Shown here: piece by piece, positions 1-7,688 of the stretch | How positions within the stretch are numbered: position 1 is the stretch's first letter | How the letters are laid out: every line of letters begins with the position of its first letter | Source: Polynucleobacter sp. Adler-ghost | Lineage (GTDB): Bacteria; Pseudomonadota; Gammaproteobacteria; Burkholderiales; Burkholderiaceae | Reading direction: 5' to 3' | DNA length: 64,000 nucleotides | NCBI RefSeq assembly: GCF_018688495.1 | Contig: NZ_CP061320.1 | Span: 1,212,586 to 1,276,585 of the forward strand | Position numbers and translations under genes: made by a program | Notes under the pieces: model-generated | Told to the model about the DNA's origin: nothing | Database searches by the model: none | The model's input: the letters and a program-made list of their open reading frames with translations, nothing else

Positions 1-165
1 TGGGGCATTTGGCCAAAAGAAATCACAGATAATTTTCGGAGTGTATTACCCATATCCTGGGACAAGGCTGCTACATTGGGAGAAAAAACAAGATTTATAC
101 CTGAAAAAAAGGTTTACAAAGTTAAATCTGCCAAGCAAAAGAGTTTGAAAAGAAATAAGAAATGA
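1..165 (+). CDS. C-terminal end of an unidentified protein (partial)
   Basis: Frame 1 is open from the window edge to a TGA and gives 54 residues ending in a very Lys/Ser-rich tail (KSAKQKSLKRNKK). The TGA overlaps the ATG of the next gene in an ATGA arrangement, which suggests a real gene translationally coupled to its neighbour. The basic tail would suit nucleic-acid contact, but no family is recognisable from this fragment. Confidence 0.55.
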   Translation, partial: WGIWPKEITDNFRSVLPISWDKAATLGEKTRFIPEKKVYKVKSAKQKSLKRNKK

Positions 166-557
166 AAAATGCAGAATTTGATCCTAGCGGCCCACCTCTA
201 TTTGTCATTAGTTCAGACGATTGGTGGGTTAAGGTCTTGGGGATGCTTCAACATAATTGGGCCTTAATTGATGAGTCCAATAAAGGGGTTACTGCCTACT
301 TCTTTCATGATGAAGGGATCGCCAAGGGCTTTCCTCCTGGATTTACCCTCAGTCAAATGCGGAATCGATGCGCCATCATTGACTCAATAGAATTTAGAAC
401 TCTTGACGAAGCTAAAGAAGCGCTTAGCAGAAATGGTTTTGAAAGGCTTGAGGAAAATCCTGGTCCCTGGGATGACTACCAGCCACACGGTAATCTCTAT
501 GATGCGCGCGAAACAGAGGATAGAATTTATTCTAAGGCAGGCTATTGGGTCAAGTAG
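162..557 (+). CDS. hypothetical protein, 131 aa
   Basis: Uncharacterised soluble protein with no signal peptide or membrane segment. It is rich in Asp/Glu and aromatic residues, for example DDWWVKVLGM near the N-terminus and a C-terminal GYWVK. The start overlaps the stop of the preceding gene by ATGA, which supports the chosen ATG. The last 8 nt overlap tail-to-tail with the convergent DUF1810 gene. It is probably the second gene of an operon that begins outside the window. Function unknown. Confidence 0.6.
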   Translation: MKNAEFDPSGPPLFVISSDDWWVKVLGMLQHNWALIDESNKGVTAYFFHDEGIAKGFPPGFTLSQMRNRCAIIDSIEFRTLDEAKEALSRNGFERLEENPGPWDDYQPHGNLYDARETEDRIYSKAGYWVK

Positions 558-987
558 ACAGAATAGCTATGGTTTTTATATCAAGCTTTTGAGCATACAA
601 GTTCTTCATGGCGGCGTTTAGTATTTCTGAATCTTCATCAACCTGAAGAAATAAAGTAAGAGATGATTGCAATTTTTTAGCGTCAATTACTCCCAGTACA
701 TCTTCTGGTGTTTTATGACTATCCATAATTAACTGGAGACATTCTTCATATCGAGATCTCAGTAAATCATTATCCCAGTACGCTTTAGCCTCTAGCAAGC
801 CTTTGATTCCGTAATAGACAGAGTATTCACTGAAGCCCAGTCCAACCACTTGGGGAAATATGTACCAAATCCAATGAGAGGTTTTCAAACCCTGCTTTAG
901 CTCATGAAACACTTCTTCGTAGCAAGTATTTTGAGCCTCAATAAATCTCTCTAAGGATTGAGTTTTATCTTGGTGGTTTAGTGTCAT
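550..987 (-). CDS. DUF1810 family protein
   Basis: 145 aa. It shows the DUF1810 pattern: an N-terminal FIEAQ...YEEVFHELKQG helix, the signature SHWIWYIFPQ, then LGFSEYSVYYGIKGLLEAKAY, and a C-terminal KLQSSLTLF segment. The family consists of small all-helical proteins, often called calpastatin-like in older annotation, with no firmly established biochemical role. The gene stands alone and converges with the 131-aa gene. The family call is firm; the function is unknown. Confidence 0.8.
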   Translation of the reverse strand: MTLNHQDKTQSLERFIEAQNTCYEEVFHELKQGLKTSHWIWYIFPQVVGLGFSEYSVYYGIKGLLEAKAYWDNDLLRSRYEECLQLIMDSHKTPEDVLGVIDAKKLQSSLTLFLQVDEDSEILNAAMKNLYAQKLDIKTIAILST

Positions 988-1027
988 ATTTAATAGTTAA
1001 GAATATATTTCATTTTATTTTGCTTAT

Positions 1028-1044
1028 AGCTCAGATATTGAGCC
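1028..1044 (+). promoter_or_regulatory. 17-bp palindrome (WYL-type regulon motif), site 1
   Basis: AGCTCA-GATAT-TGAGCC. It lies 46 nt before the ATG of the 144-aa gene. A TATAAA hexamer begins 10 nt after the palindrome, so the palindrome occupies the place of a -35 box. It matches the other copies at 6.4, 7.3, 11.2, 15.0, 21.9 and 28.5 kb. The bound protein is inferred, not shown. Confidence 0.65.
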
Positions 1045-1090
1045 TATGACATTCTATAAATTATCCATAGAGCCCCTACATGGAGAATAA

Positions 1091-1525
1091 ATGACCGCTC
1101 AAGCATCTGAACTATTAATTTATGGTGGCAAGGAAATTCGCCTGTGCAGCAATCCCTTATCTTTATATTTAAAGCAGTCGGGAATTTCCTTTGTATCACC
1201 AAGTACTGCCTGTTGGCGAGGTTATATAGGGACTTGGGAGATCATTGAAAGCGAAGGTATTGAGCGTCTGTACTTGGTTGAACTTTCCGCACACCGTACT
1301 TATGAAGATGTTGTTGGGGTATCAGATATCTTTCCAGGATTTGATCGCGTTTTTGCACACTGGTTTACTGGTGAGTTACGTTGTCCTCAAGGTGCTCTAC
1401 TAGACTATGTTCATGGGGGTTATGCCAGCACCTATGAATACGACCTACTGATGGATTTTAAGCAAGGCGTACTAGTCAATAAACACGCACGGCATAACGA
1501 AAAACCTAAGAAAGCATCGCGATGA
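1091..1525 (+). CDS. hypothetical protein, 144 aa
   Basis: Soluble protein with no recognised domain. It has a compact Tyr/Trp-rich core (STACWRGYIGTWEI, LYLVELSAHRTYEDV, HWFTGELRCPQG) and a basic Lys/His tail. A GGAG lies just upstream of the ATG. The last four bases form an ATGA overlap with the next gene, so the two are cotranslated. The upstream promoter carries the shared 17-bp palindrome, placing the pair in the putative dispersed regulon. Function unknown. Confidence 0.7.
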   Translation: MTAQASELLIYGGKEIRLCSNPLSLYLKQSGISFVSPSTACWRGYIGTWEIIESEGIERLYLVELSAHRTYEDVVGVSDIFPGFDRVFAHWFTGELRCPQGALLDYVHGGYASTYEYDLLMDFKQGVLVNKHARHNEKPKKASR

Positions 1526-2127
1526 ACTACCAGACTCCCTTGGGAATTGCATGGTATTGGTGGTTATGTGCCTACACATCGCCAGGCCTAGCGTATGCAA
1601 CATATCACTTATTTAAAGAATATTTCAATCGCCCATCTGACTTTGTTAAAGGTATGCTTGAAGCGCTTGGGCAAGCTAAGAAGAAAAGTGTTCTTGATCA
1701 TCTGCTTGAAGCATTTGCCTATAGCGTAGCTACTCTTTGCATTGCACTAGGTTGGCCAGCATTCTTGATCTGGTCAAGAATAAAAGCAAAAGAGGATGCA
1801 GCTCGAGCTATTGAGAGAGATAGGCCTCAATTCATTTGTATGCCACAGTATTTGATTTGTAAAGTAGATGCTTTAGATGCTGAAGCCTCAAGCTATGTCA
1901 ATGACCCACTTGGGACTGTGCCAGCCCTGCCCTTTGGCCACTTAAACCAAGCTTGGGGTAATTTCTTGGCTGATATGTTGGATCCTGAGGATGAGCTTTG
2001 GTCGTTTCATATACCCAAGGGTAGCAAATGTGGGATGTTTGGCATGGATTCTTCTGGCGATATTTCTGGATACGCAAAAGTGCGTCATGGCCAAATCCTT
2101 GGGGAATTCATCACCGAAAATGATTAG
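1522..2127 (+). CDS. hypothetical membrane-associated protein, 201 aa
   Basis: Second gene of a two-gene operon, overlapping the first by ATGA. One or two hydrophobic segments are visible: WYWWLCAYTSPGLAYATYHLF at the N-terminus and AYSVATLCIALGWPAFLIW at about residues 66-84. A predicted cytoplasmic C-terminal domain follows. The N-terminal segment resembles uncleaved membrane anchors. No family was recognised. A second, weaker palindrome overlaps the stop codon. Confidence 0.65.
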   Translation: MNYQTPLGIAWYWWLCAYTSPGLAYATYHLFKEYFNRPSDFVKGMLEALGQAKKKSVLDHLLEAFAYSVATLCIALGWPAFLIWSRIKAKEDAARAIERDRPQFICMPQYLICKVDALDAEASSYVNDPLGTVPALPFGHLNQAWGNFLADMLDPEDELWSFHIPKGSKCGMFGMDSSGDISGYAKVRHGQILGEFITEND

Positions 2128-2142
2128 CTCTTTATTTGAGCC
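2126..2142 (+). promoter_or_regulatory. degenerate copy of the 17-bp palindrome
   Basis: AGCTCT-TTATT-TGAGCC, one mismatch from the other copies and with the same 5-nt spacer. It overlaps the stop of the upstream gene. No annotated gene starts within 150 nt; only a nine-codon ATG frame (2212-2241, starting MKKTIL) lies ahead of a terminator hairpin. It could be a decayed site, or could drive a very short transcript. Confidence 0.35.
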
Positions 2143-2239
2143 AATACCATGCTTTAAGGAATTTATTGATTAACTGCTTCAGTGATTAAGGGGATCAGGT
2201 ATGAGTGCCTCATGAAAAAAACCATACTATTTCGTCACT

Positions 2240-2260
2240 AAAGGCCTATTCTGGGCCTTT
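2240..2260 (+). terminator. stem-loop terminator after the 1.1-2.1 kb operon
   Basis: AAAGGCC, a 7-nt loop, then GGCCTTT: a perfect 7-bp stem followed by the A/T-rich sequence TATAAAA. The T-tract is short, so termination may be weak. It separates the hypothetical operon from the Xre/RES toxin-antitoxin promoter. Confidence 0.5.
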
Positions 2261-2267
2261 ATAAAAG

Positions 2268-2308
2268 TGGTTTATTATTGGTTAAAATATGGTTTACAAT
2301 TGGTTAAA
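2268..2308 (+). promoter_or_regulatory. tandem operator of the Xre/RES toxin-antitoxin locus
   Basis: Two 19-bp direct repeats, TGGTTTA-(TT/CA)-ATTGGTTAAA, begin at 2268 and 2290. They differ only at the two central bases and are offset by 22 bp, two helical turns, so they face the same side of the DNA. They lie directly upstream of the antitoxin ATG at 2327. Autoregulatory binding by the Xre/MbcA-type antitoxin is inferred from how such loci usually work. Confidence 0.6.
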
Positions 2309-2326
2309 TCAGATAAAATCTACCCT

Positions 2327-2737
2327 ATGAAACAAATACATAGACCCCAAAATACTAAGAGACCAATCGGACTTTTTGACACCATTGCTGACGATGTTCT
2401 TCATTTTGGAGTTGGTTCGTCATTTAACGCTAAAAAAGTTCCAGAAATACTCAATCTCAAAAGAGAGGATATTTCTCGAATTACTTCTGTATCAGTGAAA
2501 TCGGTTCGATACGATGATGCGATTCCTGATCAGATGAAAGAGCGTCTCGAAGAAATTGCCAACACCATCAATATGGTTGCAAAAGTATTTAACGGGGATA
2601 TTGAAAAAACAATCGCCTGGTTCAAGGTAAGAAACCCCTTACTAGGTGATGTCTCTCCAAGAGATATGATTCGACTTGGTCGATATGAGCGTTTAAGAAA
2701 ATTTATTATCAATGCCATGTCTAATAACATCGAATGA
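2327..2737 (+). CDS. MbcA/ParS/Xre-type antitoxin
   Basis: About 136 aa from the ATG; an upstream GTG at 2267 would run through the operator repeats and is less likely. The N-terminal half resembles a degenerate Xre helix-turn-helix (KKVPEILNLKREDISRITSVSVKSVRY). The C-terminal half matches the toxin-binding domain of this family: VAKVFNGDIEKTIAWFKVRNPLLGDVSPRDMI, with the typical W-x5-NP-L-G-x-P-x-D/M-I pattern. It is followed 20 nt later by the RES toxin, the standard antitoxin-toxin order. It should neutralise the RES protein and repress the shared promoter. Confidence 0.8.
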   Translation: MKQIHRPQNTKRPIGLFDTIADDVLHFGVGSSFNAKKVPEILNLKREDISRITSVSVKSVRYDDAIPDQMKERLEEIANTINMVAKVFNGDIEKTIAWFKVRNPLLGDVSPRDMIRLGRYERLRKFIINAMSNNIE

Positions 2738-2757
2738 TTTAAAAACAAGTAATCGAT

Positions 2758-3690
2758 TTGCCCAATAAAAAAATTACGCCTACTTCAGGCAACAAGACAT
2801 CTAACCCAAGAGGCATCCTAGAGTTAGAGCGCTTTACAGAGGAAAACATCACTCAGTGGAATTACGCCTCTGAAAATCTGAATGAGCTAGAAGATGTTCT
2901 TTACTTTAATCTCGAACCAGAGCGACGCAGGCTACGCTCTGATCTGATTTCAAGCCTACAGTCTGTAGGGCCACATGAACTTGAAATTAATAATTGGTCA
3001 AGAGTCGTAAGTTACGAACATAGCGCAGAGCCCCTATCCTGTCTTGGAAGTGTCAAATCCTATGGAGGTAGATTTAATGTTGGGCAAGAGCTGCATAGTG
3101 GGACATTACATCCTTGGCCCGCTCTTTATGTTGCAGAAACTTTTGAGACGGCTTTTAGAGAAAAGCGTCAAATTGCTAGCGGATCAAACTCTGAAGGACT
3201 GACTCCAAGTGAACTGGCACTGCAGCCCGGTGAGAACCTAACATCAATATCAGTTCAAGGAAAACTATATCGAGTTTTTGATATGAAAACTGCTAAATCC
3301 CTAGAGCCAATAAGTAAGATCTTGAGAAAAATAAAAATGCCTGACCGGGCCAAAGTCCTGCAAAAAAGACTAAGAATTTCTACTCGAGATCTTTTTATGA
3401 TTAGAAGCTCAAAACAGCTTCACGATGCAATATCTAAGGGCAATTGGAGAGCTCTACCCATTCAATTTGGACTTCCTTCACAGAGCCAAATCATTGCTGA
3501 ACTAGTTATGTCAGCGGGTTATGAAGCTATTCTCTACCCATCAAGTAAAGGCATAGGTGATTGTTTGTCTATTTTTCCAGAACTACTAACTGATCACTCA
3601 TATATAGAAGTTGCAGGCAGAGTTCTTGATGGCGTTAAGTACAGAAGATTAGATTCTTCAAGCGCATCAAATCTTACAGGCAAGGAATGA
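2758..3690 (+). CDS. RES-domain toxin (NAD+-degrading type)
   Basis: 310 aa from a TTG start; no ATG is available before residue 176, so the start is uncertain. The RES domain spans about residues 80-290. It contains WSRVV (conserved Arg), GGRFN, LYVAETFETAFRE (conserved Glu) and AILYPSSKG (conserved Ser), the three residue positions that name the family. Characterised RES toxins deplete NAD+ in the cell. This protein is longer than the usual 150-230 aa, with an Asn/Glu-rich N-terminal extension and an extra Lys-rich insert at about 170-235. It pairs with the upstream antitoxin. Confidence 0.8.
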   Translation: MPNKKITPTSGNKTSNPRGILELERFTEENITQWNYASENLNELEDVLYFNLEPERRRLRSDLISSLQSVGPHELEINNWSRVVSYEHSAEPLSCLGSVKSYGGRFNVGQELHSGTLHPWPALYVAETFETAFREKRQIASGSNSEGLTPSELALQPGENLTSISVQGKLYRVFDMKTAKSLEPISKILRKIKMPDRAKVLQKRLRISTRDLFMIRSSKQLHDAISKGNWRALPIQFGLPSQSQIIAELVMSAGYEAILYPSSKGIGDCLSIFPELLTDHSYIEVAGRVLDGVKYRRLDSSSASNLTGKE

Positions 3691-3716
3691 ATAAAAGTTT
3701 GAGGATCAATACAGAA

Positions 3717-5654
3717 TCATTCATAAAAAATCTGCCCTCGCATATCTTTAATAAAGACTTGGTAAAAATCCCGCCAGTTCTGCAGTTCTGATGGCTGGCA
3801 TACCGCTCCCGGTCTTTGAATAGCTAGCTTTCTAGTTACTAATAGACTGTTATTGCGCTCGGTATAGGTCGACTCATATTTAATGCCTGCCTTTTCATAA
3901 GTCACATCTGGCGGAATCCGCGTCACCTTGGTATTACTCGGAAATGTAATTTGATAAGCCTCCCCTACCATTCGAGTTGCGCAGGTGTAGGGCTTAGTAA
4001 ATTTCTCGGGCGGCCTATCGTTAGCAATCATGGCTAGCTCACCTGGCGCTAAGCCTACCGGCACTGTAATGGCACCAGGCCCTGGGACATTGGCAATCGC
4101 ATCAAGGGAGAACTCAGTATCACTCGTAAAGGGTTTATCGAGATCATAGACATAGCTCGTACTAATCTTGCCTTCACCCGTTTGTCTAAATTTAGCTAAC
4201 TGGTTTTTGACAAACTTATCTGCGTAGGTCGTCTCTACTCCTTCGTACTTATAACGTGCGCTGATTTCAGCACTACCAAAATACTTGGTATGCGCTTTGC
4301 CTTTAATTTGGCCATCTTTCCCAATGATCATATTGATACCGGTGACCATTTGGTTATCTTCTTTCTTAGCCTTGGGAGTGCGCCCTACTTTTTCTAGCTT
4401 GGTGAGCAAAGTGGGTTTATCCACCTCACCACTTGGCAGCACTCCAAAGGGTGCCATCTCTGCTGTGGAATCCAAGTAAAGATCCCAAGCCGGTATGTAG
4501 GTAATGACATGATTAAAGGGGCCAACGACAGGCAGCTTCGGCACTACAAAGGCTGATCCTGAATTAATCAGTGCACTCGTGGCATTGATGCCTTTGGCAG
4601 CTAGCAATGCAATAAGGAGTGCATTGTGGTCTTTGCAGTCCCCATAGCGATTACGAATAATGCTATTGGCATCATGCGGAACAATGCCGCCATCCCCAAG
4701 GTAAATAGCAACATAACGAATATTGCGTGTTACCCAGTTATAAATCGCTCTGGCCTGCTCTTTTTTAATGTCTCGCGCTGGAATGCTGGTTTTATCTCCG
4801 CCTTTATCAATGCTCTTATCAATTCCCTTATCTATACCCTTAGTAATTTCATCAGCGAGCTTTTGCACTTCTGGGGTCACTACCGATTTACTAGCAATGC
4901 GCTCTTCATAGACTTTGGCAAATGCCGCTTGATTGGGCATGCTTGAAATATGAATGTAGGGAGAAAAGTCACTATTGGCCACTTGATGCTGCTCTTTAGT
5001 TATCGCTTTGAGGTTTTGATAAAAATAACTGACGTGACGCATGCCATCTTTGGTTTCATCACGGGTTTGTTTAATGCCCTTAATGTCATAGTAGAGCGCT
5101 AGTGACTCTGGATAGCTCAGGTGGTACTCGTAGTGCTTGACCTCGGCATTGGGCGAGAGGGTTAAGCGGGTATAAAAATAGCCTGGTAGCAGCGGTTTAA
5201 AGGTGGTGAGCTTGGCCTTGTAATACGTTCTCGATCCTGGGGTTACCTTAGAAAAGATAATGATCTTGTGCTTTTGATCGGAGAACATCGCAGCGCCTGA
5301 GCTATTGTCATCTTCAACAGTGCGAATAGCATTGGCGGCTACGGGGATCTTTTCTCCCTGCGGAGTAATCGTATAGGCCTCGAGGATTTCTAGAGTAGAA
5401 AATGTCGAGTTGTAGGGCAAATCGGCTTGCGACTCTACATCCACTACGAGTTGAGACTTCACTAAGGTGGTGAGCTCATCGATTTCAACAACAGTACCAT
5501 CAGCTTGTATCGTTTCGGTAATGATTTCTCGCTCGACTACCGAGAGGGATTCAAGCTCACCCTTGCCCGCGCTAGAGATTCCGACATTAGCGAGTAGCAA
5601 AAAACCTAGTAAAACGGCGCCAAGACTGCTAATCGATTGCAGAGCAAATTTCAT
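3717..5654 (-). CDS. DUF3857 / transglutaminase-like exported protein
   Basis: 645 aa with an N-terminal signal peptide (FALQSISSLGAVLLGFLLLANVG). A DUF3857 beta-rich domain (about 40-230) precedes a transglutaminase core at about 300-410, with the Cys-His-Asp triad visible as RYGDCKDH, FNHVITY and LYLDSTA. This is the usual architecture of periplasmic DUF3857-transglutaminase proteins, whose substrates are mostly unknown. A low-complexity GIDK/SIDK/GGDK repeat sits just before the catalytic domain. The gene follows the 131-aa gene with a 4-nt overlap. Confidence 0.8.
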   Translation of the reverse strand: MKFALQSISSLGAVLLGFLLLANVGISSAGKGELESLSVVEREIITETIQADGTVVEIDELTTLVKSQLVVDVESQADLPYNSTFSTLEILEAYTITPQGEKIPVAANAIRTVEDDNSSGAAMFSDQKHKIIIFSKVTPGSRTYYKAKLTTFKPLLPGYFYTRLTLSPNAEVKHYEYHLSYPESLALYYDIKGIKQTRDETKDGMRHVSYFYQNLKAITKEQHQVANSDFSPYIHISSMPNQAAFAKVYEERIASKSVVTPEVQKLADEITKGIDKGIDKSIDKGGDKTSIPARDIKKEQARAIYNWVTRNIRYVAIYLGDGGIVPHDANSIIRNRYGDCKDHNALLIALLAAKGINATSALINSGSAFVVPKLPVVGPFNHVITYIPAWDLYLDSTAEMAPFGVLPSGEVDKPTLLTKLEKVGRTPKAKKEDNQMVTGINMIIGKDGQIKGKAHTKYFGSAEISARYKYEGVETTYADKFVKNQLAKFRQTGEGKISTSYVYDLDKPFTSDTEFSLDAIANVPGPGAITVPVGLAPGELAMIANDRPPEKFTKPYTCATRMVGEAYQITFPSNTKVTRIPPDVTYEKAGIKYESTYTERNNSLLVTRKLAIQRPGAVCQPSELQNWRDFYQVFIKDMRGQIFYE

Positions 5655-6046
5655 GAATCTTCCTTCAGCTTGCGCTGCGAGCCAACGAGTTCACCAGGCT
5701 GCGTGCCAGCCAGATACACGCCACCGGTCTTTTCATCTACGGCCAACCAATCACACGGCATGGTTGCGCCTCCGAACATGCCTTCATAAACGCACACGTC
5801 TTGCCAATGTTTATTGCCATCCACCTCTTTGTAACACTGAAAGCCTAGTGTTTCCCATAAATCTACTAGCGCTTCAATGCCTTGCGGGCTCATTGCGCCA
5901 TCTCGAAAGAGATGCTCGTCATACCAAACCCGCCCACCGATGAGCTCCTTGTGATCTTCAAGACAACGCTCCCATCCCCCAAAGTATTTTTCTTGGATGA
6001 TATGAATCGGCACAATGAAATCGATAAATTCAGTAGCGATGGCCAT
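5651..6046 (-). CDS. conserved hypothetical protein, 131 aa
   Basis: Soluble protein without signal peptide. The N-terminus (FIVPIHIIQEKYFGGWERCL) and the aromatic-rich middle (GFQCYKEVDGNKHWQDVCVYEG) do not match a family I can name with certainty. Its stop overlaps the start of the transglutaminase-like gene by 4 nt, so the two are translated together. The coupling hints at a partner role for that exported protein, but this product appears cytoplasmic. Confidence 0.6.
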   Translation of the reverse strand: MAIATEFIDFIVPIHIIQEKYFGGWERCLEDHKELIGGRVWYDEHLFRDGAMSPQGIEALVDLWETLGFQCYKEVDGNKHWQDVCVYEGMFGGATMPCDWLAVDEKTGGVYLAGTQPGELVGSQRKLKEDS

Positions 6047-6075
6047 GCTCTAGCTCCTTGGGTCTGATTGGGTAC

Positions 6076-6366
6076 TTAGCGCCTAACATAGGTATTGATA
6101 TAGGCTTTACGTTTGGTTTGATTAATCACAAAAAGCGTTCCTGACTCTCGATATAAGAGAGCTGCTGGCTCTTGCAGTTGTGATCGATTGGCAAAATACA
6201 GATTGCCATTGGAGTCACGCAGGCGAAACTTGGGCAAACCCAAAATCTGGGCGCTATCAATAAAGGCAGCGACCGCCAAAGGTTGATTGAGTGGCAGCAT
6301 GGCTGAGCCACTGGGTGAGACCTGTAATGGCATCAAGGTAATTAGGACAAGTGCGCTCGTTAGCAT
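6076..6366 (-). CDS. small secreted or envelope protein, 96 aa
   Basis: A hydrophobic N-terminus (LTSALVLITLMPLQVSPSG) reads as a signal peptide. The mature part carries FRLRDSNGNLYFANRSQL and KRKAYINTYVRR. The upstream region holds palindrome site 3, reading toward this gene with a GAAAAT -10-like hexamer 10 nt after it. It may form one transcript with the two genes downstream, since gaps are under 30 nt. Function unknown. Confidence 0.55.
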   Translation of the reverse strand: MLTSALVLITLMPLQVSPSGSAMLPLNQPLAVAAFIDSAQILGLPKFRLRDSNGNLYFANRSQLQEPAALLYRESGTLFVINQTKRKAYINTYVRR

Positions 6367-6423
6367 GGCTCTCTTTTGGGTGATTTAACAGTTTTATTAA
6401 TTATTTGATTTTCTTTGTCGATT

Positions 6424-6440
6424 GGCTCATCAGATGAGCT
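6424..6440 (-). promoter_or_regulatory. 17-bp palindrome (WYL-type regulon motif), site 3
   Basis: On the minus strand AGCTCA-TCTGA-TGAGCC, with 57 nt between it and the start of the 96-aa secreted protein gene. A GAAAAT hexamer starts 10 nt downstream, the same spacing as at the other copies. Assignment to a shared regulator is by pattern only. Confidence 0.6.
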
Positions 6441-6530
6441 ATGCCTCAAATTTATCCATCCCCTCCTCCCTACATTGGCATTTGGGATTTGTAAAATTGC
6501 ATGCGGATATTCCCTTTGACCACAAAATAT

Positions 6531-6577
6531 AGGTGTTTACAGGTGTGTTATTTAAAATCACACCTGATATATAATGA
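6531..6577 (+). promoter_or_regulatory. operator and -10 box of the TumE-like toxin-antitoxin pair
   Basis: A direct AGGTGT repeat (6531 and 6541) merges into an inverted repeat, AGGTGTG-N11-CACACCT (6541-6565). A perfect TATAAT occupies 6570-6575, two bases before the ATG. If this is the real -10 box, transcription would start inside or at the start codon and the mRNA would be leaderless. The palindrome would then cover the -35 region, suiting autorepression by the downstream winged-helix antitoxin. Confidence 0.55.
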
Positions 6578-6925
6578 ATGCGTAGAAAAAAATTAGTAAC
6601 TAGTGGCCCTGAAAAATTGCTTGAGCGGGAAGTCATCAAGCTTAAGAAAAAAAGTGGGGGTGGAATTCTAAGTTATGAGGTGTGGGGCTATCAGCAAGGC
6701 AAGGAGAGTAAGGTGACTCGCTATAACTTGGCATATATCAATCATGAGATTACAAAAAAGGATCATGGGCGAGTTTTAGGCTTTGATAATGCCCACGATT
6801 ATCACCATCGCCATTACATGGGCATGATTGAGTCTGTTGAATTTGAAAGTTATGAAAAAACTGTGGAACGTTTTCAACAAGAATGGCTGGCAATTAGTGC
6901 ACAGCATCTAAGGAGCAAGAAATGA
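6578..6925 (+). CDS. TumE-like (DUF6516) toxin
   Basis: 115 aa. The features fit the small DUF6516/TumE toxin family: a basic N-terminus, [34 protein letters not shown] in the centre with the His-rich [10 protein letters not shown] core, and a C-terminal FQQEW helix. These proteins are paired with a winged-helix DNA-binding antitoxin, exactly the arrangement here, with an ATGA overlap to the next gene. No Shine-Dalgarno sequence is visible, consistent with a leaderless message. The mode of toxicity cannot be read from sequence. Confidence 0.7.
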   Translation: MRRKKLVTSGPEKLLEREVIKLKKKSGGGILSYEVWGYQQGKESKVTRYNLAYINHEITKKDHGRVLGFDNAHDYHHRHYMGMIESVEFESYEKTVERFQQEWLAISAQHLRSKK

Positions 6926-7296
6926 GCAAAGTCGTTATTCGTACTGGTGATGTCAACGCCTTCTTTGCTAAGGCTAAAAAGGCGGCAAAACGGGCGGACC
7001 GTAATGAAGCACTCGATGAAACTATTACGATTACGTTTGAAGATCCCCAAGAGTTATTCAAAATACTGACTGATGCTAGACGAAAACTCATGCGGGAGAT
7101 CATGAATCAACCTAAGAGCATTAATGAATTAAGCAATAAATTGCACAGAGATCGTGCCGCTATAACCAAGGATGTGGGTTTACTTGAGAAGGCGGGCCTT
7201 TTAATCTCCCAGCGCAGACCAAATCCTGGTCATGGAATTGAGAAAATTGTCCGTGCAGTTGCGCCAAAGATAGAAATGGTGGCAGTCCTGCATTAA
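6922..7296 (+). CDS. winged-helix antitoxin/regulator (HVO_A0114-like)
   Basis: 124 aa. The helix-turn-helix region is [39 protein letters not shown], a clear winged-helix pattern, followed by a basic wing ([10 protein letters not shown]). The N-terminal part ([18 protein letters not shown]) is the usual lead-in of HVO_A0114-type regulators, which accompany TumE/DUF6516 toxins. It overlaps the toxin gene by ATGA. It is expected to bind the AGGTGTG inverted repeat and neutralise the toxin. Confidence 0.75.
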   Translation: MSKVVIRTGDVNAFFAKAKKAAKRADRNEALDETITITFEDPQELFKILTDARRKLMREIMNQPKSINELSNKLHRDRAAITKDVGLLEKAGLLISQRRPNPGHGIEKIVRAVAPKIEMVAVLH

Positions 7297-7308
7297 ATCG
7301 GCATTACA

Positions 7309-7325
7309 GGCTCATTATGTGAGCT
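7309..7325 (+). promoter_or_regulatory. 17-bp palindrome (WYL-type regulon motif), site 4
   Basis: GGCTCA-TTATG-TGAGCT, 42 nt before the ATG of the repeat protein gene. A TAGCAT hexamer starts 10 nt after the palindrome. It probably drives the four-gene run 7.37-8.97 kb. Confidence 0.65.
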
Positions 7326-7367
7326 CATATCTCCTTAGCATTAAATCCTCAAACATAGGAGATGGTC

Positions 7368-7688
7368 ATGAAACGTACTCTACATATTCTTACATTTGCT
7401 TTTGCTAACTTAATCTGCGTTACGGCTAGCGCTCAGGTGACTAGTTGGGATAACTCACCTCTGAACTACAACAACAGCCCACTCAATTACAACAATTCAC
7501 CTCTGAACTACAACAATTCACCGCTCAATTATCAAAACAGCCCCCTGAACTACAACTCGAGTAATGGGGTTTATGACAACGGCGGTAATCGTATTGGCTA
7601 TCAGACCCAATCGCCTGCTGGGGTAACCAATGTCTTTGATAACAATGGCAATCGCATTGGTTACTCCCCTGCTGGAGTAAAGCAATGA
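7368..7688 (+). CDS. exported NSPLNYN-repeat protein
   Basis: 106 aa. The ATG at 7368 has AGGAG six bases upstream; the in-frame ATG at 7362 would have no spacing, so 7368 is preferred. A signal peptide (ILTFAFANLICVTASAQ) is followed by five tandem heptads of NSPLNYN and then two copies of a VYDNGGNRIGY...SPAGV unit. Repeats of this kind occur in exported proteobacterial proteins of unknown function; the pattern suggests a simple extended or beta-solenoid-like surface. The gene is followed by a DUF4177-like gene with a 4-nt overlap. Confidence 0.75.
   Translation: MKRTLHILTFAFANLICVTASAQVTSWDNSPLNYNNSPLNYNNSPLNYNNSPLNYQNSPLNYNSSNGVYDNGGNRIGYQTQSPAGVTNVFDNNGNRIGYSPAGVKQ
7452..7556 (+). repeat. 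five 21-bp tandem coding repeats (NSPLNYN)
   Basis: Five in-frame 21-bp units encode N-S-P-L-N-Y-N/Q. Synonymous differences (CTGAAC/CTCAAT, AGCCCA/TCACCT/TCACCG) show that the amino-acid repeat is maintained while the DNA has diverged, so it is not a very recent slippage product. Confidence 0.85.
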
